A DNA stretch of 47,532 bases, taken from positions 1-47,532 of the forward strand of contig JAEIOG010000031.1 of the NCBI GenBank assembly GCA_016342495.1, in the 5' to 3' direction. This document shows positions 24,763 through 33,800 of the stretch, in pieces. The DNA comes from Phycisphaerae bacterium. Lineage in GTDB: Bacteria > Planctomycetota > Phycisphaerae > Sedimentisphaerales > SM23-30. Each line of letters begins with the position of its first letter. The stretch's first letter is position 1. The notes beneath the pieces are model-generated. The model saw nothing but the letters and a program-made list of their open reading frames with translations. It was not told the origin of the DNA and did no database searches. Made by a program: the position numbers and the translations under genes.

Positions 24763-27756
24763 ATGAAATCAATGAAAGTTTTTTTGACATTATTAATCGC
24801 TTTGTTTGCTTTTGTAATATATGGCTGTAACAAAGATGCCCCAAACGATTCATTTGAGCGGGAACAAAACCAAGGGCAAACCCGATTAATTAAAAATTTC
24901 AACCATGACTGGCAATTCGTCCGGGTAAATGATAAGCCAAAGCCTATTGATGAGAAATTCCTCGTACCCCGGGACAACTGGGAAATCATTTCTGTCTCCA
25001 GCGAAGAAACCCAGGCTGAGCAAAACTCTGCGGATAATGCTTTTGATGGCAACCCTAATAGTTTCTGGCATACCAAGTGGCAAGGGACAGCAGATAAATA
25101 TCCTCATGAGCTGGTGATTGATTTAGGTGACGAATATAATCTGCAGGGCCTGACTTATCTGCCGCGTCAACAAGGCGACAATGGGATGATCTCCCATTTT
25201 GAATTATATGCTTCCAATAATAAAAACGATTGGAGCAGTGCCTTGACACAAGGGAAATTTGCAAATGAAAAACGGCTGCAAATCGTAACACTGGCTAAAC
25301 CCGTCAAAGCACGCTATGTAAAATTTGTCGCGCTGGATGCAATTAATGGTGCTGATTTTGCATCGGTGGCAGAACTAGGATTTTTAAAAATTGATGACCG
25401 GGAAAAGGCTTCGGACTGGCAAGCACAATTTTCAGTTTTACACGTTGATGATATAAGTGAATCTGAAGATAGTGAAAAAGTCAAAACTCTCCAAGAAGAA
25501 TTGGCTGTATTAAAAGATAAACCATGGGAAAATGTAATACTGCCACACACTGCTTATATTGAACCTTTGGTCGTCAATAATCAATGGCAGGGGATATGCT
25601 TTTACAAAAAAACTTTTGATGTAACTGATGAGATGAAAGGCAAAAAACTTTTCATTAAATTTGAAGGGGCTATGGAGCTGGCTGATGTCTGGATCAATGG
25701 TAAACATCTAATCCAGCACGCTGGCGGTTATCTGCCTTTTATGATTGACATCACTGATGTGGTAAATTATGGCAGTAAAAATTCGATAACAGTGAAATTG
25801 GATAATTATGACCACCCAGAAATTCCACCGGGCAAGCCTTTGGCTGGCGTTGACTTTTCTTATTATCATGGAATTTATCGCGATGTGAATTTTATCGTCA
25901 GCGATAAACTGCATATAACCGATCCGGTTGCAGCGAACCTGGAAGCTTCCGGTGGAGTATTTGTAACATACTCAGATGTATCGACAAAGCAGGCAACTGT
26001 AAATATCAAAACTCATGTACAAAATTGCGATAGCGCTGCAGCCAATACAATAATTCAGCAAAAGTTAATCGATAGAGATGGCAAGGAAATTTTAAATGCA
26101 AAATCTGATATAGTTAATGTCGCGGCTAATAATGACAATCAATTCTCACAATCACTTACCGTTACCAATCCCAATTTATGGTCGCCTGACAATCCTTATC
26201 TTTATACGCTAGTTACGACAGTTCTTAAAGATGATAAAGCTGTAGATGAAATTCAAACTCGCATTGGCATTCGCTGGTTTGAGTTTACCCGCAATGCTGG
26301 CTTTAAAGTTAATGGCAAGCCTGTCTATCTATTGGGAACCAATCGCCATCAGGAACATCCTTATATCGGAAATGCGCTTTCGAAAAATGCTCAATATCGT
26401 GATATTCTGCGGATTCGCAATGCCGGATTTAATTTTCTGAGGTTGGGCCATTACCCGCAAGATCCTTCTGTATTAAATGCCTGTGATGAATTAGGAATGA
26501 TCGTTGTTGAGCCAATTCCTGGTTGGCAGTTTTTCAATAAATCTGATGTATTCATCCAGCGGGTTTATCAAAATGTTCGGGATATGATTCGTCGGGATCG
26601 TAACCATGCCTCAATCGCGCTTTGGGAAGTTGTACTAAATGAGTCCTGGGCACCACAAGAGCTGGAAACCACCGCTTATGAAATTACCCATAAGGAATTC
26701 CCCGGGGCGCAATGTTTTGCCTGTGGTGATCCCTATGGTGCAAAATGTTGGGATGTCAGCTATAATCAATGGAAAGAAGATATCACCCGCCCTCAGGATG
26801 CCCAACCAGATAAAGCTGGTATCATTCGTGAATATGGTGATTTCGAATTTGGTGGCCATTATTCTACGTCAAGGCAATATCGGCGGGATGGAGAAAAAGG
26901 CCTGCTACAATCGGCCTGGAATTTTCAGTGGTCGCTGAACCGTTATAAGGGGCAATATCCCTGGACGGCAGGTTGTGCGACCTGGCTGATGTTTGACCAT
27001 AATCGTGGCGGCTCGGAAAATATCGAAGCTTCCGGGGCATCAGACATCTTCCGCATTCCTAAGTTCACTTATTATTTTTATCAAAGTCAACGAGACCCGA
27101 AAGTTCAATTACCGAAAATAGAAAATGGACCGATGGTTTATATTGCAAATTATTGGAATCAAAGGCAATCGCCAACTAAGGTAATCGCATATTCAAATTG
27201 CGACGAAGTTGAATTATTTCTCAATGGCAAATCACTGGGCAAACAAAAACCTGATAATGGGCCATCAACTGAATATGGGCCACGCTATACCGGCGGGAAT
27301 CCATTTGACCGGGGTAATAGCGAAAACCTCGACCACGGGCCATTTACTTTTATTGATATCCTCTGGGCCAAGGGTACATTAAAAGCAGTTGGCTATATCG
27401 ATGGTAAGGCAGTTACTGAAAATTCTGTCATAACAGCTGGTGAACCTGTTGCGATGAAGATTAATTTTGATACTTTCGGTATTGATTTGACAGCCGACGG
27501 CAGCGATGTTATATTCGTTCATGCTACATTAGTTGATAAAGATGGTAATCCAAATTATTTGGCTGCCAATGAAATAACATTTGAAGTTGAAGGGCCAGCT
27601 AATATCATTGGCCCAGCTACCATTAACGCTGAAGCTGGTATTGCAACAATCCTTTTGCAGGCAACTACTCAGCCCGGCAAAATCACAATTAAAACTTCTT
27701 CTTCAAATATAGAAAACGCAATAGCTGTAACTGAATCAAAAATAACTATTAATTAA
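24763..27756 (+). CDS. Lipoprotein glycoside hydrolase family 2 (beta-galactosidase-like) with a nested discoidin domain
   Basis: Exo-acting glycosidase anchored by lipid: the signal ends in a lipobox with Cys22 (IYGC). Domain order: start of the GH2 sugar-binding domain (RLIKNFNHDWQF, about 40-55), an F5/8-type C (CBM32-like) domain about 70-205 (AFDGNPNSFWHTKW to ASVAELGFL), the rest of the GH2 N-domain (VILPHTAYIEP, VWINGKHL), an Ig-like domain ending NPNLWSPDNPYLYTL, and the TIM barrel (LLGTNRHQEHPYIG). Glu627 in NESW is the likely acid/base and Glu690 in REYGD the nucleophile. C-terminal Ig-like domains (DUF4982-type) follow. AGGAG lies five bases before the ATG; a GTG at 24757 is less likely. 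Followed by a sulfatase, so the target may be a sulfated polysaccharide. Confidence 0.92.
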   Translation: MKSMKVFLTLLIALFAFVIYGCNKDAPNDSFEREQNQGQTRLIKNFNHDWQFVRVNDKPKPIDEKFLVPRDNWEIISVSSEETQAEQNSADNAFDGNPNSFWHTKWQGTADKYPHELVIDLGDEYNLQGLTYLPRQQGDNGMISHFELYASNNKNDWSSALTQGKFANEKRLQIVTLAKPVKARYVKFVALDAINGADFASVAELGFLKIDDREKASDWQAQFSVLHVDDISESEDSEKVKTLQEELAVLKDKPWENVILPHTAYIEPLVVNNQWQGICFYKKTFDVTDEMKGKKLFIKFEGAMELADVWINGKHLIQHAGGYLPFMIDITDVVNYGSKNSITVKLDNYDHPEIPPGKPLAGVDFSYYHGIYRDVNFIVSDKLHITDPVAANLEASGGVFVTYSDVSTKQATVNIKTHVQNCDSAAANTIIQQKLIDRDGKEILNAKSDIVNVAANNDNQFSQSLTVTNPNLWSPDNPYLYTLVTTVLKDDKAVDEIQTRIGIRWFEFTRNAGFKVNGKPVYLLGTNRHQEHPYIGNALSKNAQYRDILRIRNAGFNFLRLGHYPQDPSVLNACDELGMIVVEPIPGWQFFNKSDVFIQRVYQNVRDMIRRDRNHASIALWEVVLNESWAPQELETTAYEITHKEFPGAQCFACGDPYGAKCWDVSYNQWKEDITRPQDAQPDKAGIIREYGDFEFGGHYSTSRQYRRDGEKGLLQSAWNFQWSLNRYKGQYPWTAGCATWLMFDHNRGGSENIEASGASDIFRIPKFTYYFYQSQRDPKVQLPKIENGPMVYIANYWNQRQSPTKVIAYSNCDEVELFLNGKSLGKQKPDNGPSTEYGPRYTGGNPFDRGNSENLDHGPFTFIDILWAKGTLKAVGYIDGKAVTENSVITAGEPVAMKINFDTFGIDLTADGSDVIFVHATLVDKDGNPNYLAANEITFEVEGPANIIGPATINAEAGIATILLQATTQPGKITIKTSSSNIENAIAVTESKITIN

Positions 27757-27780
27757 ATACAACTATAAGAAAGCGAAAAA

Positions 27781-29250
27781 ATGGAACGTAGAAAATTTCT
27801 CAAATATTGCGGGGTAACAGCAAGTACCTTAATACTTCCGAGTTGTGTAGCGAAAGCTCAAAATTCCGACAATAAAAAGCTACCGAATATAATTTATATT
27901 ATGCTGGATGAGCTGGGATATTTTGAACTTTCATGCATGGGTAATACCAAAGTTTCTACACCAAATATTGATCGGATGGCCTCTGAAGGGATGCGATTCA
28001 CCCAGATGCTCGCTGGTGGATGCGTTTGCGCACCGACTCGAAGCGTGCTGATGACCGGTAAACACCTCGGCCATACAACGGTTCGTGCTAATGGCGGCGG
28101 GATGGCATTACTGGAAGGCGAGCCTACCATTGCTTCAACTTTAAAACAGGCTGGCTATGCTACCGGAGGTTTTGGCAAATGGGGCTTGGGCGATTGCGGC
28201 ACCACCGGGGTACCAGAAAAACACGGCTTTGATTTGTTCTATGGATATTATCATCAGGTGCACGCCCATTCTTATTATCCTCGTTACCTGTTACGCAATA
28301 GCAAAAAAGAATATCTTAAAGGTAACACCGGTGATTATTATGAAGGTGAAACTTTTGCCCAGGATCGGATATTTGAAGAAGCGACAAAATTCATCCGCAG
28401 TAATAAGGATAAACCTTTCTTTTGTTATTGCCCATGGACACCGCCACACGGGCTTTGGGGTTTTCCTAAAGATGATCCAGCCTGGAAAGATTATAAAGAC
28501 AAAGACTGGACCGCCGGCCAACAAAAGCCAACCGATGCCAAAGTATATGCTGCCATGATAAAAATGATCGACCGACAAGTTGGCCAGATACTCAAGACGC
28601 TTGACGAGCTTGGCATTGATGATAATACGCTAGTATTTTTCTGTGGCGACAATGGTGGTCAACCATATTTTAATAATGGCGACCCCAGCAAGCCAAAACC
28701 TAAAAACCCACCATACCCACATGGATTTTTCGGACCAAATTTGAACCCGGCAACCAATGAAAGATTCCGGGGCGGCAAAGGCAACTTCTATGAAGGTGGA
28801 TTGCGAATTCCATTTATTGTTCGCTGGCCCGGCAAAATCAAAGCTAAGCAGGTAAGTAACCACCTGGGATATTTTCCAGATGTGATGGCTACCTTAAGCG
28901 ATATAACTGGAACTAAAGCTCCAAATGATATTGATGGAATTTCTTTTGCCCCGACTCTGTTGGATAATTCTAAAAAACAAAAGCAACATGAATATCTATA
29001 TTGGGAAATGGGTGGCCAGGTAGCTGTTCGTTTGGGCAATTATAAAATGGTTCGACCCGGCACTAACAAAGATTTTGAATTATATGATCTGGCTAAAGAT
29101 ATTGAAGAAAAAATTAATATTGCCAAAGATAAACCTGAAATTTTAGCTAAAATGAAAAATATGGCATCTCAGGCACATGTTAAAAATGTAGTGGGAACTT
29201 ATTTACCCGGTGGAAAAGAAAAAGGATTCCAAGGCCAATCCAAAGATTAA
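27781..29250 (+). CDS. Family S1 sulfatase
   Basis: Hydrolyses sulfate esters, probably from a polysaccharide. The sulfatase signature is CAPTRSVLMTGKH; Cys83 would be converted to formylglycine by a maturase not seen here. Metal-site elements: MLDELGYFELSCMGN (a variant of the usual DDLGYGDL), FFCGDNGGQ and the FRGGKGNFYEGGLRIPFIVRWPG block. The N-terminus has RRKFLKYCG and a hydrophobic run ending LPSC, consistent with a Tat signal and possible lipidation at Cys22. It is 24 bases downstream of the GH2 gene. Substrate cannot be stated; arylsulfatase is only a default annotation. Confidence 0.93.
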   Translation: MERRKFLKYCGVTASTLILPSCVAKAQNSDNKKLPNIIYIMLDELGYFELSCMGNTKVSTPNIDRMASEGMRFTQMLAGGCVCAPTRSVLMTGKHLGHTTVRANGGGMALLEGEPTIASTLKQAGYATGGFGKWGLGDCGTTGVPEKHGFDLFYGYYHQVHAHSYYPRYLLRNSKKEYLKGNTGDYYEGETFAQDRIFEEATKFIRSNKDKPFFCYCPWTPPHGLWGFPKDDPAWKDYKDKDWTAGQQKPTDAKVYAAMIKMIDRQVGQILKTLDELGIDDNTLVFFCGDNGGQPYFNNGDPSKPKPKNPPYPHGFFGPNLNPATNERFRGGKGNFYEGGLRIPFIVRWPGKIKAKQVSNHLGYFPDVMATLSDITGTKAPNDIDGISFAPTLLDNSKKQKQHEYLYWEMGGQVAVRLGNYKMVRPGTNKDFELYDLAKDIEEKINIAKDKPEILAKMKNMASQAHVKNVVGTYLPGGKEKGFQGQSKD

Positions 29251-29277
29251 CAACATAAATAATTATTGGTGGAAAAT

Positions 29278-30243
29278 ATGACTCCTCGAGAAAAATTTAT
29301 AATGGCCCTGGAAGGCAAACAACCTCCGGGGTTGGTACCTCATTTTGAACTGGTTTTCTATTTAACAATGGAAGCTTTTGGCAAAGTGCATCCTCTGCAT
29401 CGGGTTTTTCAGCAATGGCAACAAATGACCGAACATGAACGTGAACTTCAGCGAAACGATGTAGCTGAAACTTATGTTATGACCGCTAGACATTATAATC
29501 ATTCGGCAATTTTCTATCACGGGCCTGATTATAAAACTGACAAACCTGAATTAGAAAATGCCAAAGCCTTTGAAAAAATCCGCGAGCTTTCAGGTATGGA
29601 TTATTTCACCATGATGCATGGCGATGCCACCTATGCCATACCCAATGGCAGTGAAATGATGGAATTTGTCGAAAACATAGCCGACAAACCTCAGGAAATG
29701 AAAGACCATGCTAAACGCACCGTTGAAGATACGCTTGAAGCGGCTCTTGGCATGAAAAAATATGGGACTCTGGATGGCTTTGCCTTATGTTGTGACTATT
29801 GCTTCAATAACGGGCCTTTCCTTTCGCCTAAAATGTTCGATGAATTTGTTACTCCTTACCTGGCAGAATTAATCGCTGGCTATCGTGAAATGGGTTATTA
29901 TGTCATCAAACATACCGATGGCAATATCATGCCTATTCTTGATTCATTGGTAAGTGCCAACCCTCACGCCTTGCACAGTATCGACCCACAAGGCAAAGTT
30001 GATATCGCTGAAGTTAAAAAGCGAGTTGGCGATAAAGTTTGTTTGATTGGAAATGTAAATTGTGGCTTGCTGGATACCGGAACCGATCAGCAGGTAATAG
30101 AGTCAGCGCAATACGCACTGGAACATGGGATGCCCGGCGGTGGCTATATTTTCTCAACCAGCAATTGCGTATATTCCGGTATGAATCTTGAAAGATACGA
30201 GCTGATGCACAAATTCTGGCAGGAACATGGCCACTACGCATGA
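29278..30243 (+). CDS. Uroporphyrinogen-decarboxylase-family protein (methyltransferase-like)
   Basis: URO-D-fold TIM barrel, but a true HemE is unlikely: the HemE N-terminal arginine motif is absent and the context is glycan degradation. Visible elements are TPREKFIMALEGKQPPGLVP, GTLDGFALCCDYCFNNGPFLSP, FDEFVTPYLAELI, VIKHTDGNIMPILDSL, GKVDIAEVKKRVGDKVCLIGNVN and GGGYIFSTSNC. Relatives include corrinoid-dependent methyltransferases (MtaA, CmuA); here the usual HxC zinc motif reads HTD, so zinc binding is doubtful. The ATG at 29278 follows TTGGTGG. It trails the sulfatase by 27 bases and is probably co-transcribed. Confidence 0.8.
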   Translation: MTPREKFIMALEGKQPPGLVPHFELVFYLTMEAFGKVHPLHRVFQQWQQMTEHERELQRNDVAETYVMTARHYNHSAIFYHGPDYKTDKPELENAKAFEKIRELSGMDYFTMMHGDATYAIPNGSEMMEFVENIADKPQEMKDHAKRTVEDTLEAALGMKKYGTLDGFALCCDYCFNNGPFLSPKMFDEFVTPYLAELIAGYREMGYYVIKHTDGNIMPILDSLVSANPHALHSIDPQGKVDIAEVKKRVGDKVCLIGNVNCGLLDTGTDQQVIESAQYALEHGMPGGGYIFSTSNCVYSGMNLERYELMHKFWQEHGHYA

Positions 30244-30251
30244 CACAAACT

Positions 30252-30926
30252 CTAAGTTGCTTTGGAATCTTTTTCCTTTTTAGCTTCCATATCGATCTGC
30301 CAGAGTTTCCATTGGCTTTTCCAGATCATAAATGTCAGGGCGATGACGTTTATGATCAATAGAACCGGCACCCATATTTTGAAAATGCCTGTGTCTAAGA
30401 AAAATATTATGGTATTCATAGCAATATATCCCACACGAACTTCGGTTGGTCCTATGCCATAAAAGAAAATTTCAAATTCATTGGTAGAGGCAAAATTCAA
30501 AAAAGAATTCACCATAAAAGCCCCGGAACAAATTATCAATCCAAAGAAATAATAAGTCATGCCATCCGGTGCCATCATGGCATAAGCTACCACCAGCGAA
30601 CAGGAAAATATGAAATCCAAAAAGTGGTCCATGAAGAAACCCCATTTGACCAGACCGGTATCACGGTATCGGCCCACAGCACCGTCGAACAAATCGGTGA
30701 TATACTGCAAAAGTATCATAGCTGATATACCCCAGATCCAGGCGATATTTTCTTTGGCCAGCCAACCAAAAATAACCGTGCCAGCTGACCATAATATTGT
30801 TGTTAGGGTCAGATGATAGGTTTCAATACATTTGGGGATATGGGGCACGCATGCGTTTTTGAATTTCGTTTCGGCAGGGCCCAGAATTGATTGTCCAACT
30901 TTTTTGTCACCTGCAAATTCAGCCAT
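30252..30926 (-). CDS. CDP-alcohol phosphatidyltransferase-family membrane protein
   Basis: Integral membrane enzyme that joins a CDP-linked lipid or alcohol to an alcohol acceptor. The catalytic signature runs from DLFDGAVGRYRDTG through KWGFFMDHFLD, fitting DGxxxR...GxxxDxxxD with all the aspartates present; the usual AR is GR. About six membrane segments can be seen. The ATG at 30926 follows AAGGGAAG; a GTG at 30935 is less likely. Substrate is unclear. It converges on the URO-D gene with eight bases between stops and has its own promoter at 30972-30999. Confidence 0.88.
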   Translation of the reverse strand: MAEFAGDKKVGQSILGPAETKFKNACVPHIPKCIETYHLTLTTILWSAGTVIFGWLAKENIAWIWGISAMILLQYITDLFDGAVGRYRDTGLVKWGFFMDHFLDFIFSCSLVVAYAMMAPDGMTYYFFGLIICSGAFMVNSFLNFASTNEFEIFFYGIGPTEVRVGYIAMNTIIFFLDTGIFKIWVPVLLIINVIALTFMIWKSQWKLWQIDMEAKKEKDSKAT

Positions 30927-30971
30927 CAGCTTCACTTCCCTTAAAAGAATTATTTTTGAAATAACAAAACC

Positions 30972-30999
30972 AGTTTAACTAAATATTAGAAATTGTCAA
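30972..30999 (-). promoter_or_regulatory. Promoter of the CDP-alcohol phosphatidyltransferase gene
   Basis: Minus strand: perfect TTGACA (30999-30994), 16-base spacer, TAAACT (30977-30972). Confidence 0.5.
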
Positions 31000-31036
31000 T
31001 AAATGAAATGAATAATACAAAAACAGAAAAGGGAAT

Positions 31037-31753
31037 TTAGTGCTGAGCAAGGATTTCCTGTTCGCGAGTGATCATGAGATTGCAAATTTCATCTGCATCA
31101 ACGGCATATCTCAGCTGATTAACAAAATCATTTTCATATAACATCTGGCAAAGTCTGGCCAGAATATGTAGATGATGCCTGTCATCAGGCGAGCAGAGCA
31201 TAAAGAATAAATCAGTCATCCCACCATCAGGCGAGCCAAAGCCAATACCATTACCGGTTCGGGCAATAACCAGAATTGTATCTTCCTGCATATACTGGTC
31301 ATGTTTACGCGGATGGGGGATAGCGATCCCGCCGGGCATGGCGGTGCTACATAGTTCTTCACGTTGAATGAGTGATTCATTAAGCCCTTCACTGTCCCAA
31401 AGCAGGCCAGTGCTTTCAGCCAGTTTGGTCAGTTGGCTGAGAACAGATTTTTTGGTGCGGGCATGGAGGTCTACACAGATTGCTTCATTACGAAGCAGCG
31501 GCGAAATTAACATATCGGTAGCATCAGTCTCACGGTCGGCGGCTATGCCTTTATCCAGATCTTGCAGATTGGATTTTTGCATGGAGCCCATCTGCTGTTG
31601 AAGCCATTCGGTTACCTCGGCGCGATTGAACCGTAGTTGGCCACCAACTTTTTGACAAGGTATATCACCACGCTGAGCGGCTTTGCGAGCTTTACGGATG
31701 TCCATCCCCAAAAAACGCGAAAGTGCCTGCATGTCCATATAACTATAAGGCAT
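31037..31753 (-). CDS. HTH (excisionase/MerR-like) fused to PTS EIIA (PtsN-like)
   Basis: Likely a phosphorylation-sensing DNA-binding regulator. N-terminal 60 residues: YMDMQALSRFLGMDIRKARK, GDIPCQKVGGQLRFNRAEVTEWLQ, the wing typical of excisionase-family domains. After a ~35-residue linker, the C-terminal ~145 residues are a fructose/nitrogen-type EIIA: LIQREELCSTAMPGGIAIPHPRKHD with the phosphorylatable His in IPHP, then FFMLCSPDDRHHLHILARL. No other PTS protein is in the window. ATG 31753 has CGGAG at seven bases; ATG 31777 is an alternative start eight codons upstream. Regulated genes are unknown. Confidence 0.9.
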   Translation of the reverse strand: MPYSYMDMQALSRFLGMDIRKARKAAQRGDIPCQKVGGQLRFNRAEVTEWLQQQMGSMQKSNLQDLDKGIAADRETDATDMLISPLLRNEAICVDLHARTKKSVLSQLTKLAESTGLLWDSEGLNESLIQREELCSTAMPGGIAIPHPRKHDQYMQEDTILVIARTGNGIGFGSPDGGMTDLFFMLCSPDDRHHLHILARLCQMLYENDFVNQLRYAVDADEICNLMITREQEILAQH

Positions 31754-31969
31754 AACTTGCTCCGAAACATAATTCATACTACCAGCATCGACTGATAGTG
31801 CCGCTGACTTAATCTGATGCTACAAAACAACTGAAAATCAACATTTACAGCATAACATGGTCCCATAAAAAAGCAATAGTAAATCCGAAATTATAAATTA
31901 TTGGGCATATAAAAATCTTAAAAAAAACAGGTAAGCAATCGCAGATATATTGATATTAGTATTCATAAT

Positions 31970-33007
31970 TTAAATATATATGCCACTACCCTCATCTTCA
32001 CACCAAAAAGGTTCCTCATTAATTTTAATTTCTAATTTAGTTGTATTATTGTCTATATTGCTTTTATCTATTAGGTTATTTCTGACATCTAATACTTGCA
32101 TCATCTTCAAATCACCTAAAGCAGGGATCTGCTTTATCTGATTACCTTCAAGATTTATCATTTTAAGATTTGATAAACAACTTATTGGTGACATGTTAGA
32201 TATTCGATTCTGACATAAACACAAAAAACGTAATTTATGCAATTTGCTTAATGCCGTGATATCGCAAATATCATTTGCTTGTAACATCAACTCCTCTAAT
32301 TTATCTAAAAAAGATATTGGGCCAATATCCTCTATCATATTATTTCCAGCTGAAAAATCCATCAAATCTTTCAGACTTTTCAATGCAGATATATCTCTAA
32401 CGTGATTAAAACCAAACCACAGTTTCTTCAATTTTATCAGACTACTCAGAATAGAAATGTCAGCTATTATATTTCTCTCTAGAAACAATTCTGTTAGATC
32501 TTTCAAGCATTCGAATGGAGCGATATCGGCGATTTGATTCCCTCCCGCTGACAAACCCTTCAAACAACACAAATCCCGCAATGGAGAAATGTCATCGACA
32601 TTATTATCTCCTATACTTAAATATTCCAAATCAACAAGGCCACTGAGTGGTCGAATATCTACAACTTGGTTATTCCAAATTGAAAGCTTCTTCAAACCAT
32701 GAAGCTTTTGCAAAGGCTCAATATTTTTAATATCATTTTCAGCTAATTTCAATACCTCCAAAGCATTCATCGAAGCAATACCACTAATATCCGATATATG
32801 ATTACCATAGAGATATAATTCCTTGATTGAATGCATATTCTCTAACGGAGGTATATCAATAAGATCACAATAACTCAGAGAAAGCAATACAACTTCCTTA
32901 TTTTTAACCACATAACAAGTAAATGGAATAATATTGTCAAATTGCGACATTTCAATTCTAGGGATTTTAGATCCTATCAGTATTTCGAGTTCTTTTATTT
33001 GTTTCAT
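31970..33007 (-). CDS. Leucine-rich-repeat protein, cytoplasmic
   Basis: About 12 tandem 22-residue repeats (about residues 40-320) of the form LxxLxLxxNxIxDIxPLxxL, the internalin/SDS22-like class, for example LYLYGNHISDISGIASM and LMLQANDICDITALSKL. The protein has no signal peptide, anchor or sorting signal, so it is probably cytosolic and acts in protein-protein binding. The coding DNA is noticeably more AT-rich than its neighbours. It lies 32 bases after the two-TM gene and is likely co-transcribed with it. A TTG two codons upstream (33013) is an alternative start. Function unknown. Confidence 0.85.
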   Translation of the reverse strand: MKQIKELEILIGSKIPRIEMSQFDNIIPFTCYVVKNKEVVLLSLSYCDLIDIPPLENMHSIKELYLYGNHISDISGIASMNALEVLKLAENDIKNIEPLQKLHGLKKLSIWNNQVVDIRPLSGLVDLEYLSIGDNNVDDISPLRDLCCLKGLSAGGNQIADIAPFECLKDLTELFLERNIIADISILSSLIKLKKLWFGFNHVRDISALKSLKDLMDFSAGNNMIEDIGPISFLDKLEELMLQANDICDITALSKLHKLRFLCLCQNRISNMSPISCLSNLKMINLEGNQIKQIPALGDLKMMQVLDVRNNLIDKSNIDNNTTKLEIKINEEPFWCEDEGSGIYI

Positions 33008-33039
33008 AGTCAAAATTAATCTATAGCCAAGACTAGTTA

Positions 33040-33747
33040 TTATAAAACTTTAGCCGACTCATTTTTAATCGTCATAATTTTTTGCCAGATTTTTCTACTT
33101 AAACCATTGGTCAAATCATCCAAATCATTAACAGCATTTGTCGCGATAGGATCATGATAATCCTGAACATACAAAAAAGCGATTTTACTGACCAGTGAGA
33201 GCATTTCCGTACAATAATCCAAATACCTACCTAACTGAAAACTATCCATATTTCGTGTAGGCGAATGGACTGTGCGAGTGGCATTGCTTTCAGCATAACA
33301 AGGGTCCTTAGTCAATTGATGAGAATCTATTACATGAGCGATACAGCGAAGCTTGTTAACAGCCTGAATGGTTTTACTTCGCTTGGCCCGGTTTTCTATA
33401 GATACCAAAAAAAGAATCGCACCACCTATCAGCAAAATAACATTAAATGCCGCATCTAATACCTGAACCATATCAAATACCGTTACATCACTTTCATCCG
33501 CTCGGAACTTACCCAGACCTATATAGGCGATAAAAATCAAAATAAATACAAATAAGAAAACCAGTATTCGATAACCAATATGAGTTTTTTGTATTGACTC
33601 GACTGTCTCATTAGCCTCTTTTGCGATGCCTCTTAACTCGTCGCAAACTGTGCCAATACCGCTACTGGGAAATCGCTCATCAATACGCAGTTTCAACTGG
33701 CCAATCGTATCAATTATCTTCTTAGAATCCAAAGTAGAATGAGCCAT
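33040..33747 (-). CDS. Two-TM protein of unknown function
   Basis: Not assigned to a named family. The N-terminal 55 residues (LDSKKIIDTIGQLKLRIDERFP, GIGTVCDELRGIAKEA) are helical and charged, two membrane segments follow (about 61-78 and 99-116), and the cytosolic C-terminal half contains FQLGRYLDYCTEMLSLVSKIAFLY and LDDLTNGLSRKIWQKI. The RIDERFPxSGxxxVCxEL start looks conserved from other bacterial hypothetical proteins I have seen, but no function is attached. GGAG precedes the ATG. Paired with the downstream LRR gene. Confidence 0.75.
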   Translation of the reverse strand: MAHSTLDSKKIIDTIGQLKLRIDERFPSSGIGTVCDELRGIAKEANETVESIQKTHIGYRILVFLFVFILIFIAYIGLGKFRADESDVTVFDMVQVLDAAFNVILLIGGAILFLVSIENRAKRSKTIQAVNKLRCIAHVIDSHQLTKDPCYAESNATRTVHSPTRNMDSFQLGRYLDYCTEMLSLVSKIAFLYVQDYHDPIATNAVNDLDDLTNGLSRKIWQKIMTIKNESAKVL

Positions 33748-33800
33748 GAAAATCTCCTGCTTATTATAAACTCAAATTATCCTTTAACTTCCAAAACTTA

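Noticed and set aside
29278-30243. HemE (true uroporphyrinogen decarboxylase)
   Set aside because: The HemE substrate-binding N-terminal motif is absent and the gene is in a glycan operon; only the fold family is supported.
31970-33007. Secreted internalin-type virulence factor
   Set aside because: No signal peptide, LPXTG or other surface anchor; only the repeat class is similar.
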